Positions 30,499 to 41,625 of a stretch of 64,000 nucleotides of DNA are shown in pieces. The position numbers and the translations under genes are program-made. Source of the DNA: Closterium sp. NIES-65. Taxonomy: Eukaryota > Streptophyta > Zygnematophyceae > Desmidiales > Closteriaceae. The notes under the pieces were generated by a model. It did not search any database. It saw only the letters and a list, made by a program, of their open reading frames with translations, and was not told the origin of the DNA. Numbering within the stretch: position 1 is the first letter of the stretch; each line of letters starts with the position of its first letter. The stretch is from contig CANXME010001290.1 of assembly GCA_948144175.1 (NCBI GenBank), positions 882,501 to 946,500 of the forward strand, given 5' to 3'.

Positions 30499-33080
30499 CC
30501 TACAGGATGCCGGAGTCCACCAGTTCACCCCTGCTCGTCAGCGAGTGACGCACTGCACAGAGGCTAGCACGGGTCGTCACCTGGCTACGTTTACACGTCA
30601 GCCAGGGTCGAGCCTGTACACACTGACCACTGCTTCTCCTCCAGATGCTGAGTCTGGTAGAGTCCCTTTGTCTGGTTAGGTGTTTGCTGCAGCGTCAAGG
30701 TCTGGTCCTGAGTCTGCCCCCTGTTCGTGTCGCCGTCTGTCTCACGAGACCCTCCTCTGGCCCCACCGCCTTGGCCACCCCCTCTCTGCTTCGGCTCAGA
30801 GGCATGGCCTCCCGTCTTCTTGTGTCTGGTCTCCCCCGGTCTCTACCTCCCTTTCCTCAGGGCCCTGGCCCTGCCTGTGTCCCCTGTGTCGAGGGGCGCC
30901 AGCGTGCTGCCCCTCACTCCTCCCATTTTCCTTCGACAGAGGCTCCTTTGCAGACGCTTCACATGGACGTGTGGGGCCCTGCCCGCATCCGTGGACTCGG
31001 TCACAAGCGCTACTTCCTGTTGGTGGTTGACGACTACTCGCGTTACACCACAGTCTTCCCCTTGCGCAGCAAGGGTGATGTCACTGAGGTGCTGATTGAC
31101 TGGATCCGCGCAGCTCGTCTCCAGCTCAGGCAGAGCTTTGGCTCGGACTTTCCTGTGTTGCGTCTGCACTCGGACAGAGGCGGAGAGTTCTCCTCTGGCC
31201 TTCTGCGTGCCTACTGTCGTGCGCGAGGCATCCGCCAGACCTTCACGCTTCCGGACTCCCCGCAGCAAAATGGGATTGCAGGGCGCCGCATTGGCATGGT
31301 TATGGACGTCGCTCGTACGTCCATGATGCATGCGGCTGCCCCCCATTTTCTGTGGCCGTTTGCGGTCAGGTACGCAGCGCATCAGATCAACCTCCACCCC
31401 AGGGTCTCCAGGCCGGAGACCTCCCCAGCCCTGCTGTGGACGGGGAAGGTTGGCGATGCGTCGGCGTTCTGGGTCTGGGGATCTCGGGCGTTTGTCCGCG
31501 ACTTGTCTGCGGACAAGCTGTCCCCTCGCGCTGCTCCCTGCGTCTTCCTGGGGTTCCCCCCCGACGCCCCTGGGTGGCAGTTCTACCACCCCACCTCTCG
31601 ACGTGTTCTGTCCTCCCAGGACGTCACGTTCGACGAGTCGGTACCCTACTATCGCCTCTTCCCCTACCGCACTCCGTCCCTCCCCCCGCCCGTGCTCTTC
31701 TTGGTACCAGGTCCCCCCCCGGTAGACCCCCTCCCCCCTCAGGGTCCTGCCCCTTCAGGTGTGTCCCAGGTAGACGCGGTCGAGCCTGTCGAGGTCACTG
31801 GTGACTCTGGTGCTGCTGCGGGAGCAGAGCCTGGGGGTGCTGGGACTAGAGGTGCTACGCCTGAGGGTGCTGAGCCTGGGGGTGCGGAGTCTGGAGGTGC
31901 TGAGCGTGGGGGTGCTGAGCCTGGGGGTGCAAAGCCTGGGGGTGCTGAGCCTGGGGGTGCTGAGCCTGGGGGTGCTGAGACTGGGGGTGCTCCGCCTGGA
32001 GGTGCTTCGTCTCGCCGAGAGCCACTCTCCCCACAGGAGCTGCGTGAGTGGTTTGCCCGGCGCTGGAGGCGTGCTGCTGGTATTGGAGGTTCTTCGGCTG
32101 CAGAGGGTACTGCTGCCAAGCGTCCCGGAGGTGCTCGTACTATGGATGCTGGAGCTGCTGGGTCTGAGGGTTCTCCTGGAGCTGGTGCTGCTGAGGGTGT
32201 TGGCATTGAGACTGCCGCTGGCGGTCCGACTGGCAGTGCTCCTGGTGGTGCTGCTGGAGGTTCTAGAGCTACTGGAGGTGCTGCTCGAGGTACTGCTGGA
32301 GCGGGTACTCCAGCTGAGGGTACTGGTGCTGTCCCTGTTGTTTCTAGCGTCGCCGCGCGGCCCCGACCGTACTTCGTTCCGCTCCTACAGCAGGTTCTTG
32401 GTCTTACACCTTCTCCTGGTCCTCCTCCTCCTCCCTTAGAGGATCCACAGCCTGTCTCGTCACAGTCACAGCTACAGCCTGCCTCCCCTTTGCCTGCTCC
32501 TCCTCCCTACGCTGGTACGACTGGAGGTCTTACTGAGCGTCGTGAGCCTGCGTCTCGTCCCGCGTCGCCTGTTCGTACTGCGCACGCTAGTGCTCGCGGT
32601 TCGCGTCAGCGTCCTCCTCCTGTCCCTGGCACGCACCGGATGTCTTTGCGTCCTTCTACTGCTCCCCTGCGTGCCCCTTTGCCTTCTCCTCCTGCTTCCT
32701 CTCTTCCTGCTCTTGCCGACCCGGAGTCGGACTCTCTTCGTGCTGCCAGTCCCACTGTCACGCGTCTTCTTGCTACTGCTGTCACTGACCCTTCCTTCGA
32801 GTCTTCTGCTGCGTCTGCCTTTGTCATTGAGCTTGTCTACTTTGGTGCGCGCTGTCGTCTAGACTACGCTGCTATTCTTGTCGCTGAGTCTGAGTCTGCC
32901 TGTCCTCCGTGTGTCGGGGGTGAGTGTGCCCTTGGCACGGACGTCCTTGAGGACAGGCAGGAGGAGTTCCAGTGTCTGGCCGCCGCTTCACCTCATCTCG
33001 CGTCTGTACTGCTAGCCCCTGAGGGAGACCCGGATGCACTAGACATCCCGACTCCGCGCTCTTACGCAGAGGCGATATAG
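30489..33080 (+). pseudogene. E6 integrase and linker, up to the first RT stop
   Basis: Post-protease text (DLQDAGVHQFTPARQRVTHC) starts directly after gag, so the protease is deleted. The zinc region LLWPHRLGHP near 30755 is in one frame, and CVPCVEG near 30875 is in the main frame (30645-33080, 811 codons). The core has D (LHMDVWGP), D (RLHSDRGGEF) and GGG at 31281-31283 where the catalytic Glu is expected (QQNGIAGRRIG). A repetitive linker follows with Ala-Glu-Pro-Gly-Gly units (31840-32010) and RPRPYFVPLLQQVLG. TAG at 33078-33080 ends the frame at YAEAI*GPYSSQW. Confidence 0.9.
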
Positions 33081-34625
33081 GGTCCCTACTCCTCTCAGTG
33101 GCAGGCAGCTATGGATGCTGAGATGGCTTCCTGGAAGTCCAAAGGCACCTACGTCGACGCTGTTCCCCCTCCTGGGGCGAACATCGTCAGTGGCATGTGG
33201 ATTTTCAGGGTGAAGCGGCCGCCGGGTTCTCCGCCTGTCTTCAAGGCGCGTTACGTGGCTCGTGGCTTCAATCAACGGCAGGGGGTTGACTACTTTCAGA
33301 CCTTCTCCCCCACCCCGAAGATGACCACTCTTCGGGTACTGCTGCACGTTGCTGCTCACCGTGACTACGAGCTGCACTCTCTCGACTTCAGCACAGCTTT
33401 CTTGCAGGGCAGCCTGCACGAGGAGATCTGGCTGCGTCGCCCACCTGGCTTCACTGGGTCTTTCCCTCCTGGTACCCAGTGGAGTCTCCGACGTCCAGTC
33501 TACGGTCTCCGCCAGGCGCCACGTGAGTGGCACGACACACTGAGGACTACGCTGGCGGCACTTGGGTTTGCTTCTTCTATTGCCGACCCGTCGCTCTTTC
33601 TGCGCACCGACACCTCTCTGCCGCCGTTCTACATCTTCGTGTAAGTCGACGACTTGGTCTTTGCCACAGCTGACACTGCTGGACTCGCCTACGTGAAGTC
33701 CGAGCTGCCAAAGAGACACACGTGCACTGACCTGGGTGAACTGCGCAGCTACCTTGGCTTGCAGATCACCCGGGACAGAGCACGCCGCACCATTACCCTG
33801 ACTCAGTCACACATGGTGCAGCAGGTCCTTCAGCGCTTCGGCTTCACGTACTCCTCGCCTCAGGCCACTCCTCTGCCCACTCGCCACTCGCTCTCAGCTC
33901 TGCCTTCGAATGAGTCCGTAGAGTCGAGTGGCCCGTACCCAGAGCTTGTTGGCTGCCTCATGTACATGATGACCTGCACACGACCTGACCTTGCATACCC
34001 TCTTAGCATTCTCGCACGCTATGTTGCTCCTGGGAGACACCGACCAGAGCACATGGCTGCAGCGAAGAGGGTGTTGCGCTACTTGTGCAGTACGTCGGGC
34101 ATGGGGCTAGTGCTTGGAGGGCGCAATCCAGTGGTCCTCACTGGGCACGCGGACGCTTCTTGGGCTGACGACCAGGCTACGCAGCGGTCGTCACAGGGTT
34201 ACACCTTCAGCCTTGGTTCCGGCTCTATTTCGTGGCGGGCTAACCCGCTCGTCTTCTGTTCTCGGCTCCAGTTGTGAGGCTGAGATCTACGCCGGGGCTA
34301 TGGCTGCACAGGAGTTACGCTGGCTCACCTACCTGTTGACCGACCTTGGAGAGCCGCCTCGTTCTCCTCCAGTCCTGTACGTAGACAACAAGGCCATGCT
34401 GGCCTTGTGTTGAGAGCAGCGACTGGAGCACAGGACAAAGCACATTGCTCTCCGCTACTTTCTTGCTCGTGAGCTACAGCAGCGTGGACAGTTGCGACTT
34501 GCTTACGTGGCCTCTGAGGCCAACACTGCTGATGTCTTCACCAAGGCACTTGCGCCTTGTGATCATCAGCGTTGCTGCACGCAGCTGGGCCTTGTGCCTG
34601 TCTTGCCTCACTTGCTCACTTCTTG
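33081..34625 (+). pseudogene. E6 reverse transcriptase and RNase H with three further lesions
   Basis: Same polyprotein after the first stop. RT reads AAMDAEMASWKSKGTYVDAV through YGLRQAPREWHD. TAA at 33642-33644 falls exactly on Tyr of YVDD. The next part (VDDLVFATADTAGLAYVK) leads to RNase H with D (GHADASWADD). One inserted base near 34240 shifts the frame. E (CEAEIYAG) and D (YVDNKAM) follow, and TGA at 34411-34413 replaces a codon before EQRLEH. Ends LLTS* at 34625. Confidence 0.9.
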
Positions 34626-34836
34626 ACCTTGCTTGTACCTTGATCTATATATGCTTTTGCTCTTGCTTGCTTGACTCTTGTATATCTCTATATATGGTCT
34701 TGCATGTGAACTGGCCTTGTGGCCCTTGAACTTGTGCTCGGAATGTGTGGTGACTTTTTTATCCACCCTGAGCTTTGCTTTGTTTTGCTTGACTGGTCTT
34801 GTGACCCCTTATTCTCCCCCACTTTGCCTATGGGGG

Positions 34837-34972
34837 TGTATTAGAATATTATAGCTTACTTATTTGTGTAGGCTATAGTGGGGTATCCCATAGGGGGTAC
34901 AACCCAACTAGGGTTTCCTATTTGTACTCACTTCATTCATAGTCATTTCATTTTTACGTTCCTTTCTTCACA
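34837..34972 (+). repeat. E6 3' LTR
   Basis: 136 bp, preceded by CTTTGCCTATGGGGG (polypurine tract) and followed by the target repeat AGATT. Confidence 0.95.
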
Positions 34973-34977
34973 AGATT

Positions 34978-35292
34978 CACTAGGGAACTTTGGTTCAACA
35001 AAAGATATGTACAAGCAAGGAAAACCAAATAGGACAGGCAATGAACCTCTACAAGGACCAAGCTTGTGCGTTGTTTTGTCACCAATGGCAGGTGAAACCA
35101 CATGCACATGAAGCTGTCACGCAACTTGACAGTTGTTCAGGTTTTACAGCATTGATAGTTGTATACGTTTTTACTGTTAGTTAGAACGTGTTTCAGGCTC
35201 AGTTTCCTTATTAATTCAAATTTTCCTCGGGAGTACAATTTCCAAGAGCTTTTGATTGGTCAAAATTCCCTCTCAGGCGATTGGGAGAAATC
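34978..35292. other. Old flank between E6 and E7
   Basis: No recognisable coding or repeat motif; probably the damaged target in which both elements landed. Confidence 0.3.
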
Positions 35293-36437
35293 TGTCAGAG
35301 ACTAACTAGCACGATTGAATGAAATAGCAGCAGGATGGGTACAAGTATTAACCTTACATTGGGTTGTACCCCATATGGGCTACCCCACTACAGCCTACAC
35401 AACATGCAACATTATATGTTTGACACACCCCCATATGCAAACTGGGGAGAACAGGAGGTCACAAGACCAGTCAAGAAAACCAAAGCAAGCACAGGGTGGA
35501 TCACGAAGTCACCACACACTCTGAGCACAAGCAAATGGCCACAAGGCCAGTTCACATGCAGAGTTATACAAATGAGAACAAGCAGTACAGTGATCACAAC
35601 CTAGCAAGTGGAAGCATGCAGGTATAGATATATCTATTGATCACAGTACAAGCAAATTCACGCAATGAGCAAGTGAGACGAAGCACGAAGAAGGCCTAAA
35701 GCAGTGGGAATAGATGAACTAATCTCAAAGTGGGTACAAGTACAAACCCTAATTGGGCTGTACCCCTTATGGGCTATCCCGATATAGCCTACACAACCTA
35801 AAAATAATAATAGTTTGACATATTTCCATAGGCAAAGTGAGGGAGAACAAGGGGTCACAAGACCAGTCAAGAAAAGCAAAGCAAGCTCAGGGTGGATCAC
35901 GAAGTCACCACACACTCTGAGCACAAGCAAATGGCCACAAGGCCAGTTCACATGCAGAGTTATACAAATGAGAACAAGCAGTACACTGATCACAACCTAG
36001 CAAGTGGAAGCATGCAGGTATAGATATATCTATTGATCACAGTACAAGCAAATTCACGCAATGAGCAAGTGAGACGAAGCACGAAGAAGGCCTAAAGCAG
36101 TGGGAATGGATGAACTAAGGTCAAAGTGGGTACAAGTACAAACCCTAATTGGGTTGTACCCCTTATGGGCTATCCCGATATAGCCTACACAACCTAAAAA
36201 TAATAATATTTTGACATATTTCCATAGGCAAAGTGAGGGAGAACAAGGGGTCACAAGAATAGTCAAGAAAAGCAAAGCAAGCTCAGGGTGGATCACGATG
36301 TCACCACACACACTGAGCACAAGTAAATGGCCACAAGGCCAGTTCACATGTAGAGTTATATAATGGAGAACAAGCAGTACAGTCATCAAAATCTAGCAAG
36401 TGTAACCATGCAGGTATAGATCACAGTACAAGCAAAG
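35293..36437 (-). repeat. E7 tandem LTR/3' UTR array
   Basis: After the terminal LTR (35293-35425) and UTR, two more UTR-plus-LTR-like units follow with a period of 396 bp (about 35640-36035 and 36036-36431). Each has GGGTACAAGTACAAACCCTAATTGG, ATTTCCATAGGC and GGTGGATCACGA blocks. The inner LTR copies have diverged ends. Confidence 0.8.
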
Positions 36438-38398
36438 TCAAGAAGCGAGCAAGTGAGGCCAAGTAGGCACAAGGCTTAAAACAGTATAGAAACGCTGATA
36501 ATCACAAGGCTGAAGTGTCTTGGTGAAGATATCAGCAGTGTTGGCGTGAGAGGCCACGTAAGTAAGACAAAGCTGACCATGCTGCGACAACTCTCGTGCA
36601 AGGAAGAAACGCAGAGCGATGTGCTTCGCCCTGTGCTCTAGTCTGTGCTCCTGACACAAGGCAGTTATGGCCTTATTGTTGACGTACAGGACTAGAGGAG
36701 AACGATGGGGCTCTCCCAAGTCGGTCAGCAGGTAGGTAAGCCAGCGTAACTCCTGTGCAGCCATGGCCCATGCGTAGATATCAGCCTCACAACTGGAACT
36801 GACAACTGAAGTTGAGTGGGTAGACTGCCACGAAATGGAGCCGGAGCCAAGGCTGAAAGTGTAACCCTGTGACGACTGCTGCGTAGCCAAGTCGTCAATC
36901 CAAGAAGCATCTGCGTGTCCAGTGAGGACAACTAGACCGTGTCCTCCAAGCATGAGCCCCATGCCCGACGTACTGCACAAGTAGCGCAACACCCACTTAG
37001 CGGCCTTCAAGTGCTCATGACGGTGTCTCCCGGGAGCAGCAGAGCGTGCCAGGATGCTAAGAGGGAAGGCAAGGTCAGGTTGAGTGCAGGTCATCAGATA
37101 CATGAGGCAGCCCACGAGCTCTGGATATAGGCCACTCAGCTCTACGGACTCGTCCGAAGGTGGAGCTGAGAGCGAGTGACCGGTAGGCAAAGGAGTGGAC
37201 TGTCGCAAGGAGTACTAGAAGTCAAAGCACTGAAGGACTTGCTGCACCATGTGTGAGTGAGTCAAGGTGATGGTGCGGCGTGCTCTGTCCCGGGTGATCT
37301 GCAAGCCAAGATAGCTGCACAGCTAACCCAGGTCTGTGCGCGTGTGTCTCTTCTGCAGCTCCGCTTTCACTAGGGCCAATCCCTTAGTGTAAGCTGTGGC
37401 AAAGACCAAGTCGTTGACGTACACGAGGATGTAGAACGGCGACAGCGAAGTGTCGGTGCGTAGAAACAGTGACGGGTCAGTAGTCGAAGGAGCAAACCCA
37501 AGAGCCGCAAGTGTCGTCCTTAGTGTGTCGTGCCACTCTTGAGGCACTTGACGAAGACCGTAGACTGGCCGCCGGAGGCTCCACTGGGTACCTGCAGGAG
37601 ATAACCTAGTGAAGCCAGGTGGGTGGCGCAGCCAGATCTCCTCGTGCAGGCTGCCTTGTAAGAAAGCTGTGCTGAAGTCAAGAGAGTGAAGCTCGTAGTC
37701 ACGCTGAGCTGCAACGTGCAGCAATACCCAAAGAGTAGTCATCTTCGAGGTAGGGGAGAAGTTCTGGAAGATGTCAACTCCCTATCGCTGACCAAAGCCT
37801 CTAGCAACGTAACGAGCCTTGAAGGCAGGCGAAGAACCCGGCGGCCGCTTCACCCTGAAAACCCACATGCCATCCACTATGTTGGCCCAAGGAGGGGGAA
37901 CTGCGTCGACGTAAGTGCATGTGGACTTCCAGGATGCCATCTCTACGTCCATGGCTGTCTGCCACTGAGAGGAGTAGGGACCCGTAATCGCCTCTACGTA
38001 AGACGCGGGGTTGGGATGTCTGGTGCGTTTGGGTGGCCCTCAAGTGCAATAAGCATGGACACAAGATGAGGTACAGCAGCTGCAAAACACTCAAAGTCCT
38101 CCTGCCTGTCCTCAAGGACGTCTGTGCCAAGAGCACACTCACCCCCGACGGACCAAGGATAGACAAACTCAGACTCAGCAACAAGACTAGCGACGTAGTC
38201 GAGACGACAGGCTGCAGCTAAGTCCTCAAGCTCAGCAACTAGGGCCGATGCAGTAGTGGACTCAAACGAAGGGTCAGTAACAATAGTGGCCAGAAGACGT
38301 ATGACAGTAGGACTAGCAGCACGAAGTAATTCAGACTCCGGGTCCGGTCCGTGAGCAAGAGAGGACACGAGACACGCTGTGGAATGGAGGAAGGACAA
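36438..38398 (-). pseudogene. E7 RT-RNase H, mutated
   Basis: Minus-strand pre-RT region (DPESELLRAASPTVIRLLAT) from 38398, RT from about 37990 and RNase H ending at 36438. Stops occur near 37780, 37323 and 37216. The catalytic motif reads YVND (37410-37421), with Asn for the first Asp. RNase H keeps D (GHADASWIDD) and E (CEADIYAW), but YVDNKA has become YVNNKA, losing a further catalytic Asp. Confidence 0.85.
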
Positions 38399-38639
38399 AG
38401 TGCCATATGGTGCGTGCTGGGGACAGGAGGAGGACGCTGACGCGGAACACGACGACTAGTGCGAACAGCGTGAACAGGCGAGGCAGGACAAGATGCAGGC
38501 TCATGACGATCTATAAGACCGCCTGTCTACTCAGTGTAAGCAAAACTGGTCAGGCGGTGGACACAGTAAGGGAGGGGTAAGGCTAGTAGAAGACAAGAGG
38601 CCAAGAACCTGCTGAAGCAGTGGAAGGAAGTACGGTCGT

Positions 38640-39670
38640 GGCCGCACAGTGTCTCTAGAACTAGCACCAGCAACACCAGCACCCCCAGGGCCAGTGCCTC
38701 CAGCTCCGGGGTCTCCAGTCCAGGGTCTCCAGCTCCAACGCCTGCATCACCACCAGCTCCCGCATCTCCAGAGCCTCCAGTTCGAGCACCTCCGGGATCA
38801 GTGGCTCTAGTTCATCCAGCAGCTCCAGCTCCAGCGCCTCCAGCACCTCTAGCAACAGCGCCTCAAACTCCAACGCCTGCAGCACCTCCAGCTCTAGCAG
38901 CTCCAGTACCTCCAGTACGAGCACCTCCGGGACCAACGGTTCCAGCACCTCCAGGACCTCCAGGACCAGCAGCTCCAGTGCCTCCAGCTCCAGGGCCTCT
39001 AGCGGCAGGCCCCTCGGCTCCAGCAGCGCCACTCTGAAGGCTCTAGCATTGAGCAAACCACTCTCGCAGTTGCGGTGGAGTGAGAGGCTCCCGTCGTGAC
39101 GGGACACCCGTAGGACCTCCAGCACCTCTAGGACCAGCAGCTCCACTACCTCCGGTACATCCAGCTCGAGCGCCTCCAGCTCCAGCATCTGCAGGACCAC
39201 TAGCTCCAGCAGCTCCAGTACCTCCAGTAAGAGCACTTTCGGGACCAGCAGCTCTAGCACCTCCAGGACCTGCAGCTCCAGTGCCTCCAGCTCCAAGGCC
39301 TCCAGCGGCAGGCCCCCCAGCTCCAGTAGCTCTACTCCGAAGGCTCCAACGCCGAGCAAACCACTCGCGCAACTGCGGTGGAGAGAGAGGCTCCCGTAGT
39401 GACGAGGCACTTGTAGGACGACCAGCAGGCTCAGCTCGCTCAGACTCAGCAAGCCCAGGCTCAGCACCCCTAGGGTCCGCATGCTCAGGCTCAGCACCCC
39501 CCAGGCTCCGCACCCTTAGACTCAGCAACCCCGGGCGCAGCACCCCCAAGCTCCGCACGCTCACGCTCAGCACCCCCAGGCTCCACACCCCCAGGCTCCG
39601 CACGCTCAGGCTCTGTACCCGCAGATGCAGCACCCCTAGCAGCACCACCCCCAGCAGCACCAGAGTCAAG
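38640..39670 (-). repeat. E7 polyprotein-linker minisatellites
   Basis: Plus-strand CTCCAGCACCTCCAGGACC-type units (38640-39350) and GCTCAGCACCCCCAGGCTC-type 15-bp units (39420-39630). The second encodes Ala-Glu-Pro-Gly-Gly repeats in element sense, as at 22420-22510 (E5) and 31840-32010 (E6). Confidence 0.8.
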
Positions 39671-40213
39671 AGCTACCTTGACAGGCTCGACAGGGTCTAC
39701 CTGGGACACATTTGAGGGAGCAGGACCCTGAGGGGGGAGGGGGTTTACTGGAGGAGGACCTGGTGCGAGGAAGAGCGGCGGGGGGGGGGGGGGGGGGGGG
39801 AGGAGGGGGGGGAGAGGGGACCGACTCGTCAAACGTGACGTCCTGAGAGGGGAGGACACGGCGCGAGGTGGGGTGGTACAACTGCCAGCCAGGCGCGTCA
39901 GGGGGAAAGCCAAGGAAGACACACGGAAGCGGGAGGAGAGCTTGTCCGCGGATGTATCGCGAACAAAGGCAGCGGTACTCACCAAGTTCGTAGAGAACGA
40001 GGGGAGGTGAAGACATGAGAGTGAGCCACCGCCAGAAACTCCCCACTGAACAGCTCCATAGCGACTGCTACTACGGTCGCCACCACTCCCATTGCTGTCA
40101 CCATCACCGCCACCACTCCCACCGCTACTACGAAGAGAAGTCATAGCGGGCAAGCAAGGAGGCGCGCGACCAGTAGGGCAGCACGGAGGGAAGGCAGGGC
40201 GGCGAGCCGGCAC
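39671..40213 (-). pseudogene. E7 gag tail fused to post-integrase region
   Basis: Minus strand: MTSLRSSGGSGGGDGDSNGSGG (Gly-rich gag end, near 40142), joined to CLHLPSFSTNLVSTAA (post-protease), joined at once to FVRDTSADKLSS (end of integrase). Two deletions have therefore removed the protease and the whole integrase core. A G21 run at 39780-39800 follows in the linker. Confidence 0.75.
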
Positions 40214-40880
40214 TAGGGTAGGTCGAGGCGGCGCACGGTCAGGGAAAAGCGGCGCGCGGCCAGAGTAGGGCGGCGCGCTGCAGGTAAAGTCGGCGCGCGG
40301 GCTGCAGAGGAAGGCACGCGGGCAGGCAGGGGCGGCACCTAGGGCTCTTTTTTTTTTTAAGGTTTAGCTGGGCGCGCTTGGCGCTGGGCAGCAGGGCGCG
40401 CAGGCGTGCCGGGCAGCGGGGCGCGCTAGCGCGCTGGGCAGCGGGGCTTGCTGGCGCGCTGGGCAGCTGGGCGCGCTTGCGCGCTGGGCAGCGGGGCGTG
40501 CTGGCGCGCTGGGTAGAGGGGCGCGCTGGGCTGCAGAGGCGGCGCGCGGGCTGCAGGGGCAACGCGCGAGCTGCAGGAGCGGCGCGCAGGCTGCAAGGGC
40601 GGCGTGCGGGCTGCATACGCGGCGCGACAGGGGGCAAGGCAGGGCGTGCGCGGGGCAGTGCGATGCGAGGCAGGGTAGGACGTGCGCTGGGCAGAGCGAC
40701 ACGGGGCAGGGCATGGCGTGCGCGGGGCAGCGCGACGCGGGGCAGGGCGTGCACGGGCAATGTGTCGCAACGCAGGGCGCGTGCTGACGGCGCAGCGCAG
40801 GGCAGGGCGTGGGGTAGCGCGGTAACAGCAGTCGGTCACTAGCCAATGGTGGGCCTGAAAAAACGGTCCTACGGACCTAC

Positions 40881-40893
40881 TGCTCTGATACCA
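40881..40893 (-). promoter_or_regulatory. E7 primer binding site
   Basis: TGGTATCAGAGCA on the minus strand next to the partial 5' LTR; exact match to the canonical plant initiator-Met complement. Confidence 0.9.
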
Positions 40894-41003
40894 TGTCAAA
40901 AAATAACGAGTAGGAATGAATGAACTAGCAGTAGGATGGGTACAAGTACTAACCCTAAATTGGGTTGTACCCCATATGGGCTACCCCACTACATCCTATA
41001 CAA

Positions 41004-41240
41004 CGACAAAATCCGCGTCGAAAAGTTAATCGGGTCGACGGGAAACGCTCTGCTCGGCGATGCCCGCGTCGAGCTCACTTCCGTCGACCAGCGATCCGTT
41101 GAAATACCCATTTCATCAATTTTGTCGATGAGTGACTTGCGTCTTCGACGTCGAAATAGTCTCGTCCACTAGCAACTCGTCGACGGGCACTTTCGTCGAT
41201 CAGAAAAAACACTTCGACGTCGACGATTTAATATCTTCGA
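41004..41240. repeat. TCGAC/GTCGA-rich patch
   Basis: The words GTCGAC, TCGACG and CGTCGA recur about fifteen times in 240 bp, next to the truncated E7 LTR. Resembles the block at 21396-22215 in word use but not in longer units. Confidence 0.5.
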
Positions 41241-41477
41241 TGGACGCTTCGCCGCACACATATCAGAGTCCCAGATGCAATCGCACATAGATTATAATCC
41301 CCAAAGTTGCCGATGACCGCAAAATGAACACCATTGTGCTCCGGAAAGCATGGTCAATTTCGCCCAAAGGAGGGCGAGGCCTTTTATATTCAACAAGAAT
41401 CTTTCCGAATGTGCTCATTGTGCTCTTTTATATCTTTGAAGTAGATGAGAATGTCATTCATGTACACCACCACGCAA
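41241..41477 (-). pseudogene. Gypsy B reverse transcriptase palm, downstream half
   Basis: Minus strand: CVVVYMNDILIYFKDIKEH, with the catalytic motif YMND at 41453-41464 (Asn for Asp). Further downstream the frame decays. It continues upstream in the gene at 43006 on the other side of N2. Confidence 0.75.
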
Positions 41478-41482
41478 TCGTC

Positions 41483-41625
41483 TGTCAGAATTAGCGGTCA
41501 GAAACAAGAATGAAGAAAGGAGGGTTTGCACTAGCAGTAGTTGGCATACATATAAGAAACCCTAATTGGGTTGTACTCGCTATAGAGTACCCCACTGCAG
41601 GCTAGACAATAATAACATTCTGACA
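41483..41625 (-). repeat. N2 3' LTR
   Basis: 143 bp; on the minus strand TGTCAGAATGTTATTATTG...CTAATTCTGACA. Confidence 0.9.

Larger units (their letters stand above)
28155..34972 (+). mobile_element. Copia element E6, full length with TSD but defective
   Basis: 6818 bp with target duplication AGATT at 28150-28154 and 34973-34977. LTRs 28155-28288 and 34837-34972 are almost identical (a terminal TGTCAG/TGTATTAG change and one internal base). PBS TGGAATCAGAGCAGG at 28289. Order: LTR, repetitive leader, gag, Gly-rich tail, (protease missing), integrase, linker, RT, RNase H, UTR, PPT, LTR. It sits in the gypsy A remnant, which is older. Confidence 0.95.
35293..41003 (-). mobile_element. Copia element E7, degenerate, 5' LTR truncated
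   Basis: Minus strand. 3' LTR 35293-35425; partial 5' LTR 40894 to about 41003; perfect PBS TGGTATCAGAGCA at 40881-40893. Leader of GGCGCGCTGGGCAGCGGG-type repeats at 40380-40560. Coding part lacks gag core, protease, integrase core and part of RT. No target duplication can be read because the outer 5' LTR end is missing. Confidence 0.85.
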
